A stretch of 64,000 nucleotides of DNA from Rhizobium sp. 007 (GTDB lineage: Bacteria > Pseudomonadota > Alphaproteobacteria > Rhizobiales > Rhizobiaceae). Position 1 is the first letter of the stretch; each line of letters starts with the position of its first letter. Shown here one piece after another: positions 53,843 through 64,000 of this stretch. Location of the stretch: assembly GCF_015353075.1 (NCBI RefSeq), contig NZ_CP064187.1, forward strand, positions 2,046,001 to 2,110,000, in the 5' to 3' direction. The notes beneath the pieces were generated by a model, which saw only the letters and a list, made by a program, of their open reading frames with translations, was not told the DNA's origin and searched no databases. The translations under genes and the position numbers were made by a program.

Positions 53843-55516
53843 CTAACCATTTCCCGCCAACAGCCGAGCCGCAGCCGCCCTCGCCTCTTCGGTCACGGAG
53901 GCTCCAGCAAGCATGCGGGCGATTTCTTCCGTGCGGTCCTTGTGCACCATCGTCGCGACGCGCGTGGCAATCTTTTCAGAGCCGTCGGAAACCGGTCCCT
54001 TGGAGATAAGCAGGTGCGTTGCTGCACGCGCGGCGACCTGCGGGGCATGGGTGACCGAGAGAACCTGCACGCGGTCGGAGAGCCGCTTCAGTCGCTGGCC
54101 GATCGCATCGGCAACGGCACCACCGACACCGGTGTCGATTTCGTCAAAGACGAGCGTCGGCGCCGAACCGCGATCGGCAAGCGCCACTTTCAGAGCAAGC
54201 AGGAAGCGCGAAAGCTCGCCGCCCGATGCCACCTTCATGATCGAGCCCGGACGCGTCCCGGGGTTCGTCTGAACGTGAAACTCGACGACATCGATGCCCT
54301 CGGCCGTTGCGTCTGCCGCGTCGGTCGTCATCTCGATCATGAAGCGCGCACGCTCCAGCTTGAGCGCCGGCAATTCCGCCATGACGGCGGCGGCGAGCGC
54401 TTCGCCTGCGTGGTGACGCTTGTCCGAAAGCGAGCGGGCCGCGGCATCGTAATTCGCCTTGGCGACACCCACCTCGGCTTCGAGCTTCACCAGCTTCTCC
54501 TCGCCGGCATCGAGATCGGCAAGGTCGGCGATCATTCGCACGGCAAGCGCCGGAAGCTCGGTCACAGGCACGGAATATTTGCGGGACGCGGCGCGCAGGG
54601 CAAAGAGTCGCTCCTCGACGCGCTCCAGTTCCTTCGGATCGTATTCCGTCTTTCGGAGTGCTGCCTCCACTTCCATCTGCGCGTTGGAAAGCTGGTCCAG
54701 AGCCGCATCGAGCAGCGCCACCGTGTCTTCCAGCAGTCCAGGCGCCTCGTGGCTCTTGCGCTCCAGGCGGCGCACCAGCGAGGCGATATGCGGCACCGGA
54801 GAGGCATTGCCGTTCAAAAACTCGGAGGCCTCGGCGATGTCGCCTGCAATGCGTTGCGCTTTCATCATCTTCTGGCGGCGGTCGGCAAGCTCCTCCTCCT
54901 CGCCGTCCTGCGGCGAGAGCTTTTCCAACTCGTCGACGGAGGACCGGAGATAGTCGGCTTCGCGGGCCGCGTTCTCCACCTTTTCGCGATGCTTTTTCAG
55001 CGTTCGCTCCGCGTCGCGCCAGATGCGGTAAAGCTCGGACACCGCCGCCGCATCCTCGTTGATGCCGGCGAAGGCATCGAGCAGAAGCCGGTGCGCATGC
55101 GTATCGACAAGCGCACGGTCATCGTGCTGGCCGTGGATTTCGACGAGCATCTGCCCGGCCTGGCGCATCAGCTGCACGCTCACCGGCTGATCGTTGACAT
55201 AGGCCTTGGTGCGGCCGTCGGCCGATTGCTGGCGCCGGAAGATGAGGTCGCCCTCGTCATCAATCCCGTTCTCGCGCAGAAGCTGGCGGACACCGTGATC
55301 CATCGGCACGTCGAAGACGGCCGTCACCTGCCCTTTGTCCTCGCCGTGGCGCACGAGACCGCCGTCGCCGCGCCCGCCAAGCGCCAGCGAAAGACTGTCG
55401 AGGAGAATGGATTTGCCGGCACCGGTTTCGCCCGTCAGAACCGAGAGCCCGGTTTCGAAGGCAAGATCCAGCCGCTCGATCAGAACGATATCGCGGATCG
55501 AAAGCTGGATCAGCAT
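53843..55516 (-). CDS. recN: DNA repair protein RecN
   Basis: A 557-residue SMC-like ATPase for double-strand break repair. The N-terminal Walker A is GETGAGKS at residues 29-36 (after LIERLDLAFETGLSVLTG), long coiled coils occupy about 160-370, and the C-terminal half has the signature VASGGELSRFLLALKVAL and Walker B LVFDEIDTGVGG. It begins 13 bases after the bamD stop, so the two are probably translated from one message. Confidence 0.96.
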   Translation of the reverse strand: MLIQLSIRDIVLIERLDLAFETGLSVLTGETGAGKSILLDSLSLALGGRGDGGLVRHGEDKGQVTAVFDVPMDHGVRQLLRENGIDDEGDLIFRRQQSADGRTKAYVNDQPVSVQLMRQAGQMLVEIHGQHDDRALVDTHAHRLLLDAFAGINEDAAAVSELYRIWRDAERTLKKHREKVENAAREADYLRSSVDELEKLSPQDGEEEELADRRQKMMKAQRIAGDIAEASEFLNGNASPVPHIASLVRRLERKSHEAPGLLEDTVALLDAALDQLSNAQMEVEAALRKTEYDPKELERVEERLFALRAASRKYSVPVTELPALAVRMIADLADLDAGEEKLVKLEAEVGVAKANYDAAARSLSDKRHHAGEALAAAVMAELPALKLERARFMIEMTTDAADATAEGIDVVEFHVQTNPGTRPGSIMKVASGGELSRFLLALKVALADRGSAPTLVFDEIDTGVGGAVADAIGQRLKRLSDRVQVLSVTHAPQVAARAATHLLISKGPVSDGSEKIATRVATMVHKDRTEEIARMLAGASVTEEARAAAARLLAGNG

Positions 55517-55529
55517 TGCGTGTCAGGCC

Positions 55530-56375
55530 TCACGAGCCGAGCAGCAGCTTCCTGCCGGCTGCGGAAATCCAGGAGCCCTTGTTCTCCCGGGGCTCCGCAC
55601 CGCCCGACTGCAGCAGCTTGAAGGAATCGGCATACCACTGGCTATCCGGATAGTTGTGACCGAGAACGGCGGCTGCCGTCTGGGCTTCTTCGACGATTCC
55701 CATCGCGTAATAGGCCTCGACGAGACGCGCCAGCGCTTCCTCGATCTGATTCGTGTTCGGATACTTCTCAACCACGATACGGAAGCGGGAGACGGCTGCA
55801 AGATATTCCTTGCGCTCGAGATAATAACGGCCGACCTGCATTTCCTTGCCGGCGAGCTGGTCGCGGGCGTAGCGGATCTTGGCCTGCGCGTCGTCGACAT
55901 ATTCGGAGTCCGGATAGTTGTCGATGACGGCCTGCATGGCTTCGATGGTCTTGGAGGAAGCCCGCTGATCCTGCGTCACGTCGGAAATCTGCTTCGAATA
56001 GCTGAGGCCGATCAGATACTGAACATATGCCGCATCTTCAGACTTCGGATATTGCGCCATATAGCGGTTGCCCGATGCGAGGGCGTCGTCGATCTTGCCC
56101 TGGCGGTACTTCACGAAGGTGCTCATCACGAGAGCCTTGCGCGCCCATTCGGAGAACGGGTTTTCGCGGTCGATCGCGTCGAACTTGCGCGCGGCTTCGG
56201 CCATGTTGCCGGCCTTCATGTTGGCAAGCGCCTGGTTGTAGAGGACGTCCGGCGGATCGTTGTTAAGGCCGAGCTTGGTGATGTCGATATCAGGGTCCGA
56301 CTGGCAACCGGAAATCAAGGCGCCTGCACTCAAAATCACGAGCGATGCGAGCAAAGCGCGCGCTGTCTTCATCAT
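55530..56375 (-). CDS. bamD: Outer-membrane assembly lipoprotein BamD
   Basis: A 281-residue lipoprotein of the BAM complex, which inserts beta-barrel proteins in the outer membrane. The signal peptide ends in the lipobox LISGC with Cys24 lipidated. TPR-like helices follow ([40 protein letters not shown] and [20 protein letters not shown]). Either of two consecutive ATGs may start it. It is upstream of recN. Confidence 0.94.
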   Translation of the reverse strand: MMKTARALLASLVILSAGALISGCQSDPDIDITKLGLNNDPPDVLYNQALANMKAGNMAEAARKFDAIDRENPFSEWARKALVMSTFVKYRQGKIDDALASGNRYMAQYPKSEDAAYVQYLIGLSYSKQISDVTQDQRASSKTIEAMQAVIDNYPDSEYVDDAQAKIRYARDQLAGKEMQVGRYYLERKEYLAAVSRFRIVVEKYPNTNQIEEALARLVEAYYAMGIVEEAQTAAAVLGHNYPDSQWYADSFKLLQSGGAEPRENKGSWISAAGRKLLLGS

Positions 56376-56610
56376 ACCTTCAGACCTTGCATAATCCATA
56401 GAAGAATCCCAACTGCCGCTACCCCACCCTGCGGCAGCCACACCTCGCGGGCGTTTCTAGCCACAAATGTGTGGCGAGAGCAACGCAATGATGAGCCATT
56501 AACGCATTTTTGTGGCAGCAAGCGTCAGAATATCCCGGTTTTTGACTTTAATCGGACCTGTTGCTCCTAAGCATATGCTGCAGAACAGTTATCGGCTTAC
56601 GGAAGTGCTT

Positions 56611-56639
56611 AAAAAAAAACCGCCTCCCGAAAGAGGCGG
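56611..56639 (-). terminator. Rho-independent terminator of lpxC
   Basis: On the minus strand CCGCCTC-TTTCGG-GAGGCGG forms a 7-bp stem followed by nine T (56619-56611), 27 bases after the lpxC stop. It separates lpxC from the bamD-recN group. Confidence 0.9.
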
Positions 56640-56665
56640 CCCTGGCCTGAAATTTGGTGTGGAGG

Positions 56666-57622
56666 TCATGCCGACCAGGGGGCGAATCCGGGAGCGTTAA
56701 CGGCGACGAAATCGCGGGGTGTAACGCGCGGGCGCGCAGCAGAAGTCTCGACAACTTCGTAGGCAGTCGTGTCGCTGAGCAGCGCCTTCAAAGCATTGGC
56801 ATTCATCTTGTGACCACCGCGATAAGAGCGGTAGCAGCCGATGAAGGGAGCGCCGGCAAGTGCCAGGTCGCCGACGGCATCGAGCGCCTTGTGACGCACG
56901 AACTCATCCTTTGCGTAGCGCAAGCCTTCGACGTTGATGACCGTATTGTCGTCGGAGATGACGACTGAATTCTCAAGTGACGAACCGAGCGCATGGCCGG
57001 AGGCCCAGAGACGCTCCACGTCACGCATGAAGCCGAAGGTGCGTGCGCGCGACAGTTCGGACTTGAAGGTCGCTGCCGTCAGATTTCCTTCCCATTTCTG
57101 ATGGCCGATCAGCGGGCATTCGAAATCGATCTCGACTTCGAAGCGCGTGCCGTCATACGGACGGAACTCGCTCCAGGAGCCGCCATGCTCGATGCGAACC
57201 GGCTTGGTGATGCGGATATAGCGGCGCTTCACGCCGAGCGAAACGAGGCCAATCTGCTCGATCGCCTCGATAAAGGGTGCCGAACTGCCGTCCATGATCG
57301 GCATTTCGGCGCCGTAAACCTCGATCACGACGTTATCGAGGCCGAGCGCGTAGAGCGCTGCCATGACATGTTCGATCGTCGCAACCGAATGCGCCGGGGA
57401 AAAGCCAAGGACGGTGCAGAGATCGGTGCTGCCGACCTGAGCGGAGACGGCACGCAGCTCGGTGACGCTGCCGTCGTCATGCATGCGATGGAAAACGACG
57501 CCGGTATCGACTTCAGCCGGATTGAAAGTAATGGTGACTTCCGCGCCGGAATGGACGCCGGTGCCCGAAAGCGTCACCGGGCGCGAAACCGTCGTCTGGA
57601 AGCCAAGCATGCCAATAACCAT
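56666..57622 (-). CDS. lpxC: UDP-3-O-acyl-N-acetylglucosamine deacetylase
   Basis: A 318-residue zinc enzyme performing the committed step of lipid A synthesis. The zinc ligands are His85 (TIEHVMAALYALG), His244 and Asp248 (RHKALDAVGD), and the catalytic His is 271 (YRGGHKMN), each six above the E. coli numbering. It is transcribed as a single gene with its own terminator, following ftsZ after a 289-base gap. An alternative start four codons in (MLGFQTT) is possible. Confidence 0.97.
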   Translation of the reverse strand: MVIGMLGFQTTVSRPVTLSGTGVHSGAEVTITFNPAEVDTGVVFHRMHDDGSVTELRAVSAQVGSTDLCTVLGFSPAHSVATIEHVMAALYALGLDNVVIEVYGAEMPIMDGSSAPFIEAIEQIGLVSLGVKRRYIRITKPVRIEHGGSWSEFRPYDGTRFEVEIDFECPLIGHQKWEGNLTAATFKSELSRARTFGFMRDVERLWASGHALGSSLENSVVISDDNTVINVEGLRYAKDEFVRHKALDAVGDLALAGAPFIGCYRSYRGGHKMNANALKALLSDTTAYEVVETSAARPRVTPRDFVAVNAPGFAPWSA

Positions 57623-57911
57623 AAAATTCTGCCTTTATTGCATTTACGGTCCGTAGCGCCAAAAGCACCGAATAACCAACCGCCAACCTATTTTGCCCAT
57701 CGCCGAATTGTCGCCATGAAGGCGGCAAGGCACGGTCCCATGACGTCATTCATACGTGCGGCCGGGCTCCAATCCAAATCACTGTTCGTTTCGCTTTGTT
57801 ACGAAACCATCCGCTTGAAATGATTTAGGAATCATCAACTTATATGACACTTTGAAACAGCTGCGCCCGGAACCGTGATCCCGGGCACATGCGTGGCGAT
57901 TCTGTGTCCGC

Positions 57912-59618
57912 TCAGTTCGACTGGCGGCGCAAGAAGGCAGGAATCTCAAGCTGGTCGTCTTCCTGCATCATGCGGGCCTGCGGAACACTGCGGCCCTGGT
58001 CGTCGAGATTGCCGCGGCGTGGCGCATAAAGGCTCGCCTCGGGCGAGAGCGGGCGGCGCTGCTGCGAAGCGGCGGCAGGCGCTGCCGTCATCTCGGGAGC
58101 GACTTCCTCTTCGCGGCGGCCGAGCGAATTGGTGATTCGCTTCAGCAGGCCCATCGGGCCGCGCTCCTCATGCGCCTGTGCGGCAGCTGGTTGGGCGCGG
58201 TGATCGATCTCGGCCTGAACGACCGGCGGGAAGTCCTCGACCTTCGGCATGCGGACCGGCTGCTGCATGGCAGGTTCCTGGCGAACCGGCTGCTGCTGCA
58301 TGACCGGCTGCGGCGCCGGCTGGCTCATAACGGGTGCCGGCGCGGGCTGCACCGGAGCCGGACGAGCGGCCGGAGCTTCTTGAGCGGCTGCGAAGATGCG
58401 GCTCTGCGGACGGAACGCGTCCTGAGCAACAGGCTGCTGAACCGGAGCTGCAGGCCGCGGAGCCGGGATTTCGAGCTCGCGTTCGATCTCGGCTTCTGCC
58501 ATGCGGATGGTCTGCGCGATCGGATCGGCCGGCTTCGGTGCCTGCATGATTGGCGCAGGCTGAACTGCGGCCGGTGCCGGAGCAACGGCCGCGGAAGGAC
58601 GGATAGTCGGCTTGGCGGCAGGCTGGAAGTTCTTGGCAGCAGCTTCGTTCATCGCACGGTCGATACCGGTCGCAACGACAGAGACACGGATGATGCCTTC
58701 GAGCGATTCGTCGAAGGTCGCGCCGAGGATGATGTTGGCATCCGGATCGACTTCTTCGCGAATGCGGGTCGCAGCCTCGTCGACTTCGAAGAGCGTCAGG
58801 TCGCGGCCGCCGGTGATGGAGATCAGGAGGCCCTGAGCACCCTTCATCGAGGTTTCATCGAGCAGCGGGTTGGCGATTGCAGCTTCGGCAGCCTGCATCG
58901 CGCGTCCCTGGCCGGATGCTTCGCCGGTGCCCATCATCGCGCGGCCCATTTCGCGCATGACCGAGCGGACGTCGGCGAAATCGAGGTTGATGAGACCTTC
59001 CTTCACCATCAGATCCGTGATGCAGGCAACGCCCGAATAGAGAACCTGGTCGGCCATGGCGAAAGCATCGGCGAAGGTCGTCTTGTCGTTTGCGATACGG
59101 AAGAGGTTCTGGTTCGGAATGACGATCAGCGTATCGACTGACTTCTGCAGTTCCTCGATGCCGGATTCGGCAAGACGCATGCGGCGGCCGCCTTCGAAGT
59201 GGAACGGCTTGGTGACGACGCCGACGGTCAGGATGCCCTTGTTGCGCGCGGCCTGCGCGACGACCGGCGCAGCACCCGTACCTGTGCCGCCGCCCATGCC
59301 GGCGGTGACGAAGCACATATGCGTGCCGTTGAGGTGATCGATGATCTCATCGATGCACTCTTCGGCGGCTGCGCGGCCGACTTCCGGCTGCGAACCGGCA
59401 CCGAGACCCTCGGTGACGTTGGCGCCGAGCTGGATGATGCGTTCGGCCTTCGTCATGGTCAGCGCCTGGGCATCCGTATTGGCAACGACGAAGTCGACGC
59501 CCTGGAGACCGGCAGAGATCATGTTGTTGACAGCATTGCCGCCGCCGCCGCCGACACCGAACACGGTGATACGCGGCTTCAGCTCAGTGATATCCGGCTT
59601 TTGCAGCTTGATAGTCAT
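57912..59618 (-). CDS. ftsZ: Cell division protein FtsZ
   Basis: A 568-residue tubulin-like GTPase forming the division ring. The GTP loop GGGTGTG is at 109-115 ([20 protein letters not shown]), and the T7 loop lies in [12 protein letters not shown]. The core ends near residue 320. A linker of about 230 residues, rich in Ala, Pro and Gln, follows, then the C-terminal peptide [13 protein letters not shown] that binds FtsA and other partners. The linker is long even for alphaproteobacteria. The ribosome site AGGAACAGG is clear. It lies last in ddl-ftsQ-ftsA-ftsZ. Confidence 0.97.
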   Translation of the reverse strand: MTIKLQKPDITELKPRITVFGVGGGGGNAVNNMISAGLQGVDFVVANTDAQALTMTKAERIIQLGANVTEGLGAGSQPEVGRAAAEECIDEIIDHLNGTHMCFVTAGMGGGTGTGAAPVVAQAARNKGILTVGVVTKPFHFEGGRRMRLAESGIEELQKSVDTLIVIPNQNLFRIANDKTTFADAFAMADQVLYSGVACITDLMVKEGLINLDFADVRSVMREMGRAMMGTGEASGQGRAMQAAEAAIANPLLDETSMKGAQGLLISITGGRDLTLFEVDEAATRIREEVDPDANIILGATFDESLEGIIRVSVVATGIDRAMNEAAAKNFQPAAKPTIRPSAAVAPAPAAVQPAPIMQAPKPADPIAQTIRMAEAEIERELEIPAPRPAAPVQQPVAQDAFRPQSRIFAAAQEAPAARPAPVQPAPAPVMSQPAPQPVMQQQPVRQEPAMQQPVRMPKVEDFPPVVQAEIDHRAQPAAAQAHEERGPMGLLKRITNSLGRREEEVAPEMTAAPAAASQQRRPLSPEASLYAPRRGNLDDQGRSVPQARMMQEDDQLEIPAFLRRQSN

Positions 59619-59674
59619 GGTACCTGTTCCTTCTCTTTATGGCCGCATCGCCACGCCGGCCAATTCACTCAATA

Positions 59675-61006
59675 TCAGAAGCTTTCCTTCAGCCACTGGC
59701 CCATCCGGGCGATGCGGCTGTTATTACCCCCAAGCGACATGAGCAGACCGCTCTGTGACGCATGTGTTTCCATGTCCGCGACCTGCGGATAGATCATCAG
59801 TCCGACCGCCGTCGAAAACGCCGGTCCCTTGGCTGCCGTCGGCAGACCCGAGACGCCCATCGGACGGCCGATGCGGACGTTGCGCGCCAGGATGCGCCGC
59901 GCCACTTCCGCAAGACCGGTCAACTGGCTTGCGCCGCCCGTCAGCACGACGCGCTTTCCGACGATCGGGCTGAAGCCCGAGCGCTGGATCCGGTCGCGGA
60001 TCAATTCCATCGTTTCCTCGATGCGTGCACCGACGATGCGCGAAACGAGCGCGCGCGGCACCTGCGTCGGCTGATCGCGCTCGTCTTCCCCGATCGGCGG
60101 GATCGAGATGAGCTCGCGCTCGTCAGAGGAGTTCGAGAATGCCGAAGCGTGAACCACTTTCAGGCGCTCCGCGTCTTCGATGCGGGTCGAAAGGCCGCGC
60201 GCCAGATCGGTCGTGACGTGAAGGCCCCCAAGACCGACGGCATCCGTATGGACCAGCTTGCCTTCGGCAAAGACCGAGATCGTCGTCGCGCCGCCGCCCA
60301 TATCGATCGCGCAGCAGCCGAGCTCGACCTCGTCGTCGACGAGAGCCGCCAGCCCGGAGGCGTAAGGTGTCGCAACGATGCCCTCGACGGAGAGATGCGC
60401 GCGATTGACGCTGAGCTCGAGGTTCTTCAATGCGGCACGTTCGGCGGTCACGACATGCATGTCGACGCCAAGCACATCGCCATACATCGCCAGCGGGTCG
60501 CGGATACCGCGTTCGCCATCGAGCGAGAAGCCGGTTGCGAGAGAGTGCAGCACGGCGCGATCCTGGCGCAGCGACTGCTGGCAGGCGGCTGCAAGCACCT
60601 TCTTGAGATCGTTGAGTTCGACTTCCTGGCCGCCGAGATCAATCGTCGCCGTGTAGATGTCGCTGCCCAGACGGCCGGCCGTCAGATTGACAATCAGGCT
60701 TTCGACGGTAAGGCCCGCCATACGCTCGGCCGCATCGACGGCAAGTCGGATGACGCCTTCGAGCGCATCGAGATCGGCGATGACGCCGGTCTTGATGCCG
60801 CGGGAGCGCTGGTGGCCGATGCCGATGATTTCGATGTCGTGCGTGCGGCCCGGAAGAATCTCGCTCTCTTCGCGGGGCGTCAGGCGGCCGATCATGCAAA
60901 CGACCTTGGTCGATCCGATGTCGAGCACCGAAACGATATGCGACCGCTTCGACGACAGCGGCTTCAGGCGCGGCAATCCGAAATGGGACGAACCGAACAA
61001 GCTCAT
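59675..61006 (-). CDS. ftsA: Cell division protein FtsA
   Basis: A 443-residue actin-like protein that tethers FtsZ to the membrane. It shows VSVLDIGSTKVVCMIGRL (phosphate 1), GCCAIDMGGGATTISVFAEG (phosphate 2) and VVLTGGASQLTGLAEVA (adenosine). The C-terminal MGQWLKESF is the amphipathic membrane-targeting helix. It overlaps the ftsQ stop by four bases and precedes ftsZ by 56 bases. Confidence 0.97.
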   Translation of the reverse strand: MSLFGSSHFGLPRLKPLSSKRSHIVSVLDIGSTKVVCMIGRLTPREESEILPGRTHDIEIIGIGHQRSRGIKTGVIADLDALEGVIRLAVDAAERMAGLTVESLIVNLTAGRLGSDIYTATIDLGGQEVELNDLKKVLAAACQQSLRQDRAVLHSLATGFSLDGERGIRDPLAMYGDVLGVDMHVVTAERAALKNLELSVNRAHLSVEGIVATPYASGLAALVDDEVELGCCAIDMGGGATTISVFAEGKLVHTDAVGLGGLHVTTDLARGLSTRIEDAERLKVVHASAFSNSSDERELISIPPIGEDERDQPTQVPRALVSRIVGARIEETMELIRDRIQRSGFSPIVGKRVVLTGGASQLTGLAEVARRILARNVRIGRPMGVSGLPTAAKGPAFSTAVGLMIYPQVADMETHASQSGLLMSLGGNNSRIARMGQWLKESF

Positions 61007-61935
61007 ATATTCTGCCCCGCCTTCTTCAAATCCTTGGTCCGCTGATCGACAACGACCTGCCGGCGCGCCATCGCCTCCGGGGTCAGTTGGATCGCGGTCC
61101 TGTCCACCAGCCTGAGATCGACCGCTGCGATGTCGCGCGCCAGAAGATCCTGTTCCTTGTTGAATTTCGACAGCCTGGCGAGCGCCTGATCGACATCGTC
61201 GGACGGCAGCTTCACCACCACGCCGTTATCCATGTGCAGGTCCCAGCGGCGGCCGGAGACCCAGACGTAAGCCTTCACGCGCGACGTGATGTCCGGCCAC
61301 TTCGAAAACTCGCCTTCGAGCGAAGCCGCAGCACTTTCTGCATCTCGGCCGACAACGAGCGGCAACGTCGAAAACTTGTTGTCGCGAAGCGGCGCAATGA
61401 CGCTGCCATTCCTTTCGATCAGCGAAAGCTCCTGCCCGTGCTGCCAGATCGCATAGGCCTGGCGCTCCTTGAGCTTGACCTCGATCGTCTTCGGATAAAT
61501 CTTCCTGACCTCGACGCTTTCGACCCACGGAAGCTTGACGATCTTCCGGCGCGCAGCATCGACATCGAGCGCCACCAGCGACGTCGTTCCGTCGAGACCA
61601 AGAAGTTCAAAGATTTCGATTTCGGAGGTTTCGGAATTGCCCGAAACCTTCACATCCTCGATGGCGAAACCGGCAGCCGTCGTCGCCGCCTGCGCGACTG
61701 TTTCCGTATGGCCGCCGAGCGACATGCCGTAGAGGCCGGTCGCCGCGAAGAATGCAAGGGCAGAAATCGTCCCGGCATGCGCAGGAATATGGATCCGGCC
61801 AGTTCCGAGACTGACGAGGAAGCGCACCGCACGGCGCAGCGGACGCGGGAGAACCATCCGCCCATCGCCCTCAGCAAGAGCGACGCTCGGTTGACGGCTT
61901 GGGCGCCCTATCCTTTTGACCGTCAACGAGAACAA
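61003..61935 (-). CDS. ftsQ: Cell division protein FtsQ
   Basis: A 310-residue bitopic division protein. A basic cytoplasmic end ([18 protein letters not shown]) precedes one helix ([17 protein letters not shown]). The POTRA domain ([20 protein letters not shown]) and the FtsQ domain ([20 protein letters not shown]) follow in the periplasm. The start is uncertain: TTG at 61935 has GGAGGA six bases upstream and gives [10 protein letters not shown]; a TTG seven codons earlier overlaps ddl more. It overlaps the end of ddl either way. Confidence 0.92.
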   Translation of the reverse strand: MFSLTVKRIGRPSRQPSVALAEGDGRMVLPRPLRRAVRFLVSLGTGRIHIPAHAGTISALAFFAATGLYGMSLGGHTETVAQAATTAAGFAIEDVKVSGNSETSEIEIFELLGLDGTTSLVALDVDAARRKIVKLPWVESVEVRKIYPKTIEVKLKERQAYAIWQHGQELSLIERNGSVIAPLRDNKFSTLPLVVGRDAESAAASLEGEFSKWPDITSRVKAYVWVSGRRWDLHMDNGVVVKLPSDDVDQALARLSKFNKEQDLLARDIAAVDLRLVDRTAIQLTPEAMARRQVVVDQRTKDLKKAGQNI

Positions 61936-62849
61936 GAGGCGTCCTCCACCATCCAACGCAAGAATTCACCAAAGGAATAACCGGCATGGCCGGCCATTTC
62001 GGGCACAAGGGAGGTTGGCGTCATGCCCGGCTGGGTATTCACTTCCAGCCAGATAACTTCACCATCTTCGGAGAACCGGTCGTCGTAACGGAAGTCGGAC
62101 CGACTGACCCCACGACAACCAATTGCTTGATGCGCCCTTAACGCCAATGTTTGTATTTTTTGGTAAATATTCGGTGAAATTTTCGCCGGGATGACGTGTT
62201 TTGAGCCGCCCGCAGCATACTTGGCATCATAGTCATAGAAGTTGTGACCCTGCGGCACCACTTCGGTCACGCCGAGAGCCTTGTCGCCCATGACACCGCA
62301 TGTCAGTTCGCGGCCATAGACATACCGCTCGACGATGACCTCTTCGCCATAGCGCCACTCCGGCGAACTGATGATCTGCGGCGGATGGGCCTGATCCTCG
62401 TGAACGATCACGACACCGAAACTGGAGCCCTCCCGGACAGGCTTCACGACATAGGGCGGCTTCATTGGATGCTCGGCCGGAAAGGCGAAGCGATTGATGA
62501 CTTCCGATTGCGCCACAGGGACGCCGGCCGCCGCCGCAACCCCCTTGGCCTTGCCCTTGTCCATCGCAAGCGCAGAGGCAAGAACGCCGGAATGCGTGTA
62601 GGGAATTTCGAGATATTCGAGGATGCCCTGGATGGTGCCATCCTCACCGAAGGGGCCATGCAGCGCATTGAAGGCGACATCGGGACGAAGCCCCGCCAGC
62701 TTCGCAGAAATATCGCGATCGACATCGATCCGCGTAACCTGGAAGCCCTCGCCCTCGAGAGCATCCGCGCAAGCCGTTCCCGAAGACAGGCTCACCGGCC
62801 GCTCCGAGGAAAATCCGCCCATCAGGACAGCGACATGCTTGCGACTCAT
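61923..62849 (-). CDS. ddl: D-alanine--D-alanine ligase
   Basis: A 308-residue ATP-grasp enzyme that joins two D-alanines for peptidoglycan. It shows [55 protein letters not shown] and [18 protein letters not shown]. The length is normal for the DdlB type. The start MSRKHVAV is preceded by a GGGGG stretch. It is the first cell-wall gene of the run; murB, which usually precedes it in alphaproteobacteria, is not next to it here. Confidence 0.96.
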   Translation of the reverse strand: MSRKHVAVLMGGFSSERPVSLSSGTACADALEGEGFQVTRIDVDRDISAKLAGLRPDVAFNALHGPFGEDGTIQGILEYLEIPYTHSGVLASALAMDKGKAKGVAAAAGVPVAQSEVINRFAFPAEHPMKPPYVVKPVREGSSFGVVIVHEDQAHPPQIISSPEWRYGEEVIVERYVYGRELTCGVMGDKALGVTEVVPQGHNFYDYDAKYAAGGSKHVIPAKISPNIYQKIQTLALRAHQAIGCRGVSRSDFRYDDRFSEDGEVIWLEVNTQPGMTPTSLVPEMAGHAGYSFGEFLRWMVEDASCSR

Positions 62850-63093
62850 ACGAACCCCCAAAATAAACCTCAGCCTGATTTTCGAGGCTTGCACCAAGCT
62901 TGCCCGCGAATCCGCTTCGCCTCAGACATGGGAGGGATATGACAACATTATGGTTAATGAAGTGTTTACTTTTATTAACCGGGTGCCTTCCCGAAAGGTT
63001 TCCACCCCTCAGGAACCCCTCTCGGCCTGCATGTTTCCGACTCGAAATCAGCGCGTTGGGGCGACATGCTGAAGTTCGCTCACAGCATGAAAA

Positions 63094-63120
63094 AACCCGC
63101 ACAGATGATCCATGCGGGTT
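63094..63120 (-). terminator. Rho-independent terminator of aqpZ
   Basis: On the minus strand AACCCGCA and TGCGGGTT (63120-63113 and 63101-63094) form an 8-bp stem with an 11-base loop, followed by a T run (63094-63090). It stands 27 bases after the aqpZ stop and isolates it from ddl. Confidence 0.85.
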
Positions 63121-63147
63121 CGCCCGGACAGGCGGCGAAGGCCGCCC

Positions 63148-63834
63148 TCAGTCGTCCTTGTCGAGCAGGTTCCAGACAAGCCCGCCAAGCGCACCGCCGG
63201 CGATCGGCGCCAGCCAGAAGAGCCAAAGCTGCTGCAGGGCCCAGCCGCCGACAAAGAGAGCCTGGCCTGTCGAGCGGGCGGGATTGACGGATGTGTTCGT
63301 CACCGGGATCGAGATCAGGTGGATCAGCGTCAGCGCCAGGCCGATCGCAAGCGGCGCAAAGCCAGCGGGTGCCCTGCCATGCGTGGAGCCCAAAATGACG
63401 ATCAGGAAGACCAGCGTCAGAGCGACTTCGATGACCAATGCCGAAGTCAGCGAATAGCCGCCGGGAGAATGCTCCCCATAGCCGTTGGAGGCAAAGCCTC
63501 CCAATTCAAAGCCGGCCTTGCCGCTTGCAACGAGATAGAGGAGAGCGGCGGCCGCAATGGCACCGATCACCTGCACGACGATATAGGGAACGAGGCGTCC
63601 CACCGGGAATCGGCCGGCGACCGCAAGGCCGACGGAAACGGCCGGATTGAAATGGCCCCCCGAAACGCCGCCCACGGCGTAAGCCATCGTCAGCACGGTC
63701 AGGCCGAATGCCAGTGAAACACCGGCAAAGCCGATTCCAAGGTCCGGAAAGGCTGCAGCAAGAACGGCACTGCCGCATCCGCCAAAGACCAGCCAGAACG
63801 TCCCCAAAAACTCTGCAATAAGCCTTTTCTGCAT
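63148..63834 (-). CDS. aqpZ: Aquaporin Z
   Basis: A 228-residue water channel of the MIP family with six helices and the two half-helix motifs [10 protein letters not shown] and [14 protein letters not shown]. The selectivity-filter residues around them and the short loops fit the water-specific AqpZ type, not a glycerol facilitator. GGAAG lies close upstream of the ATG. It lies between ddl and the right edge and has its own terminator. Confidence 0.94.
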   Translation of the reverse strand: MQKRLIAEFLGTFWLVFGGCGSAVLAAAFPDLGIGFAGVSLAFGLTVLTMAYAVGGVSGGHFNPAVSVGLAVAGRFPVGRLVPYIVVQVIGAIAAAALLYLVASGKAGFELGGFASNGYGEHSPGGYSLTSALVIEVALTLVFLIVILGSTHGRAPAGFAPLAIGLALTLIHLISIPVTNTSVNPARSTGQALFVGGWALQQLWLFWLAPIAGGALGGLVWNLLDKDD

Positions 63835-64000
63835 ATTTCTTCCTTCAATCTCAATCAGAGAGCGAAGAAGGAAGTCGCCTAAAACTGATTCCCGTCAATC
63901 CCCTCAATTTCAGGTAGCGTTGGCCACGCAGCTAATCATAGTACGCGAGACGAAAATCATCGCGGTGCGGCGGCATCGGATTTCATCACTTTCTTGCCCA
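63835..64000. other. Right edge, no gene seen
   Basis: These 166 bases precede aqpZ on the minus strand and should contain its promoter. I recognise no coding sequence up to the end of the window. Confidence 0.4.

Overview
The window is a piece of the main chromosome of an alphaproteobacterium of the Rhizobium type. The evidence is a permuted two-piece tmRNA gene with the tag ANDNNAKEYALAA, an alpha-type SspB, an FtsZ with a long Ala/Pro/Gln-rich linker, the order ddl-ftsQ-ftsA-ftsZ, many rhizobial small proteins (DUF2065, DUF4169, DUF2164, DUF2000) and GC-rich palindromic repeats typical of rhizobia. I see no rRNA, tRNA, CRISPR array, insertion sequence or prophage.

Layout. 1-3.5 kb: a frameshifted SDR/DoxX gene, a DUF2269 membrane protein, a small secreted protein, a LysE exporter and an aldo/keto reductase. 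3.6-6.2 kb: the acetolactate synthase operon (ilvB-ilvN) behind an attenuator with an 18-residue leader peptide rich in Ala, Leu, Ile and Val. 6.3-11 kb: a HerA-like ATPase, miaA and serB (start codons directly abutting) and an acetyltransferase. 11.2-15.8 kb: folA, hflK, hflC, a DUF2065 gene and a DegP-type protease, an envelope protein quality-control cluster. 16.5-19.1 kb: thyA, then ssrA (tmRNA) and sspB, the tagging RNA and the adaptor that hands tagged proteins to ClpXP, then two small regulatory-looking genes. 19.1-31 kb: a giant AsmA protein, a D-lactate/glycolate-type oxidase, an aldo/keto reductase with a divergent LysR regulator, an AbrB-type transporter, an AraC regulator facing a DUF2000 gene, an OmpA-like lipoprotein and an isolated divergent flagellin. 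31.2-38.5 kb: an RND efflux pair and a UvrD/Rep helicase whose reading frame carries a perfect 18-bp inverted repeat.

38.5-51.4 kb is a looser region with signs of decay: a tiny secreted peptide, a siderophore-interacting protein fragment, an apparent chemoreceptor tail next to cheW, and a HigB/HigA toxin-antitoxin pair destroyed by frameshifts. Between these lie intact pncA, azlCD, a large aminopeptidase P, a sco-monooxygenase-prmA cluster, creA, an exonuclease and an acetyltransferase. A small conserved-looking gene at 44.9 kb has a near-consensus sigma-54 promoter.

51.4-64 kb is core: ligA, recN, bamD, lpxC and the division cluster ftsZ-ftsA-ftsQ-ddl, all on the minus strand, then aqpZ. 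A two-hairpin rhizobial intergenic repeat separates ligA from recN.

The most interesting points are the palindromic element inside the helicase gene, the sigma-54-linked small gene, the ilv attenuator, the ssrA-sspB pairing, the zero-gap miaA/serB divergence and the cluster of decayed genes. None is a clearly new multi-gene system.
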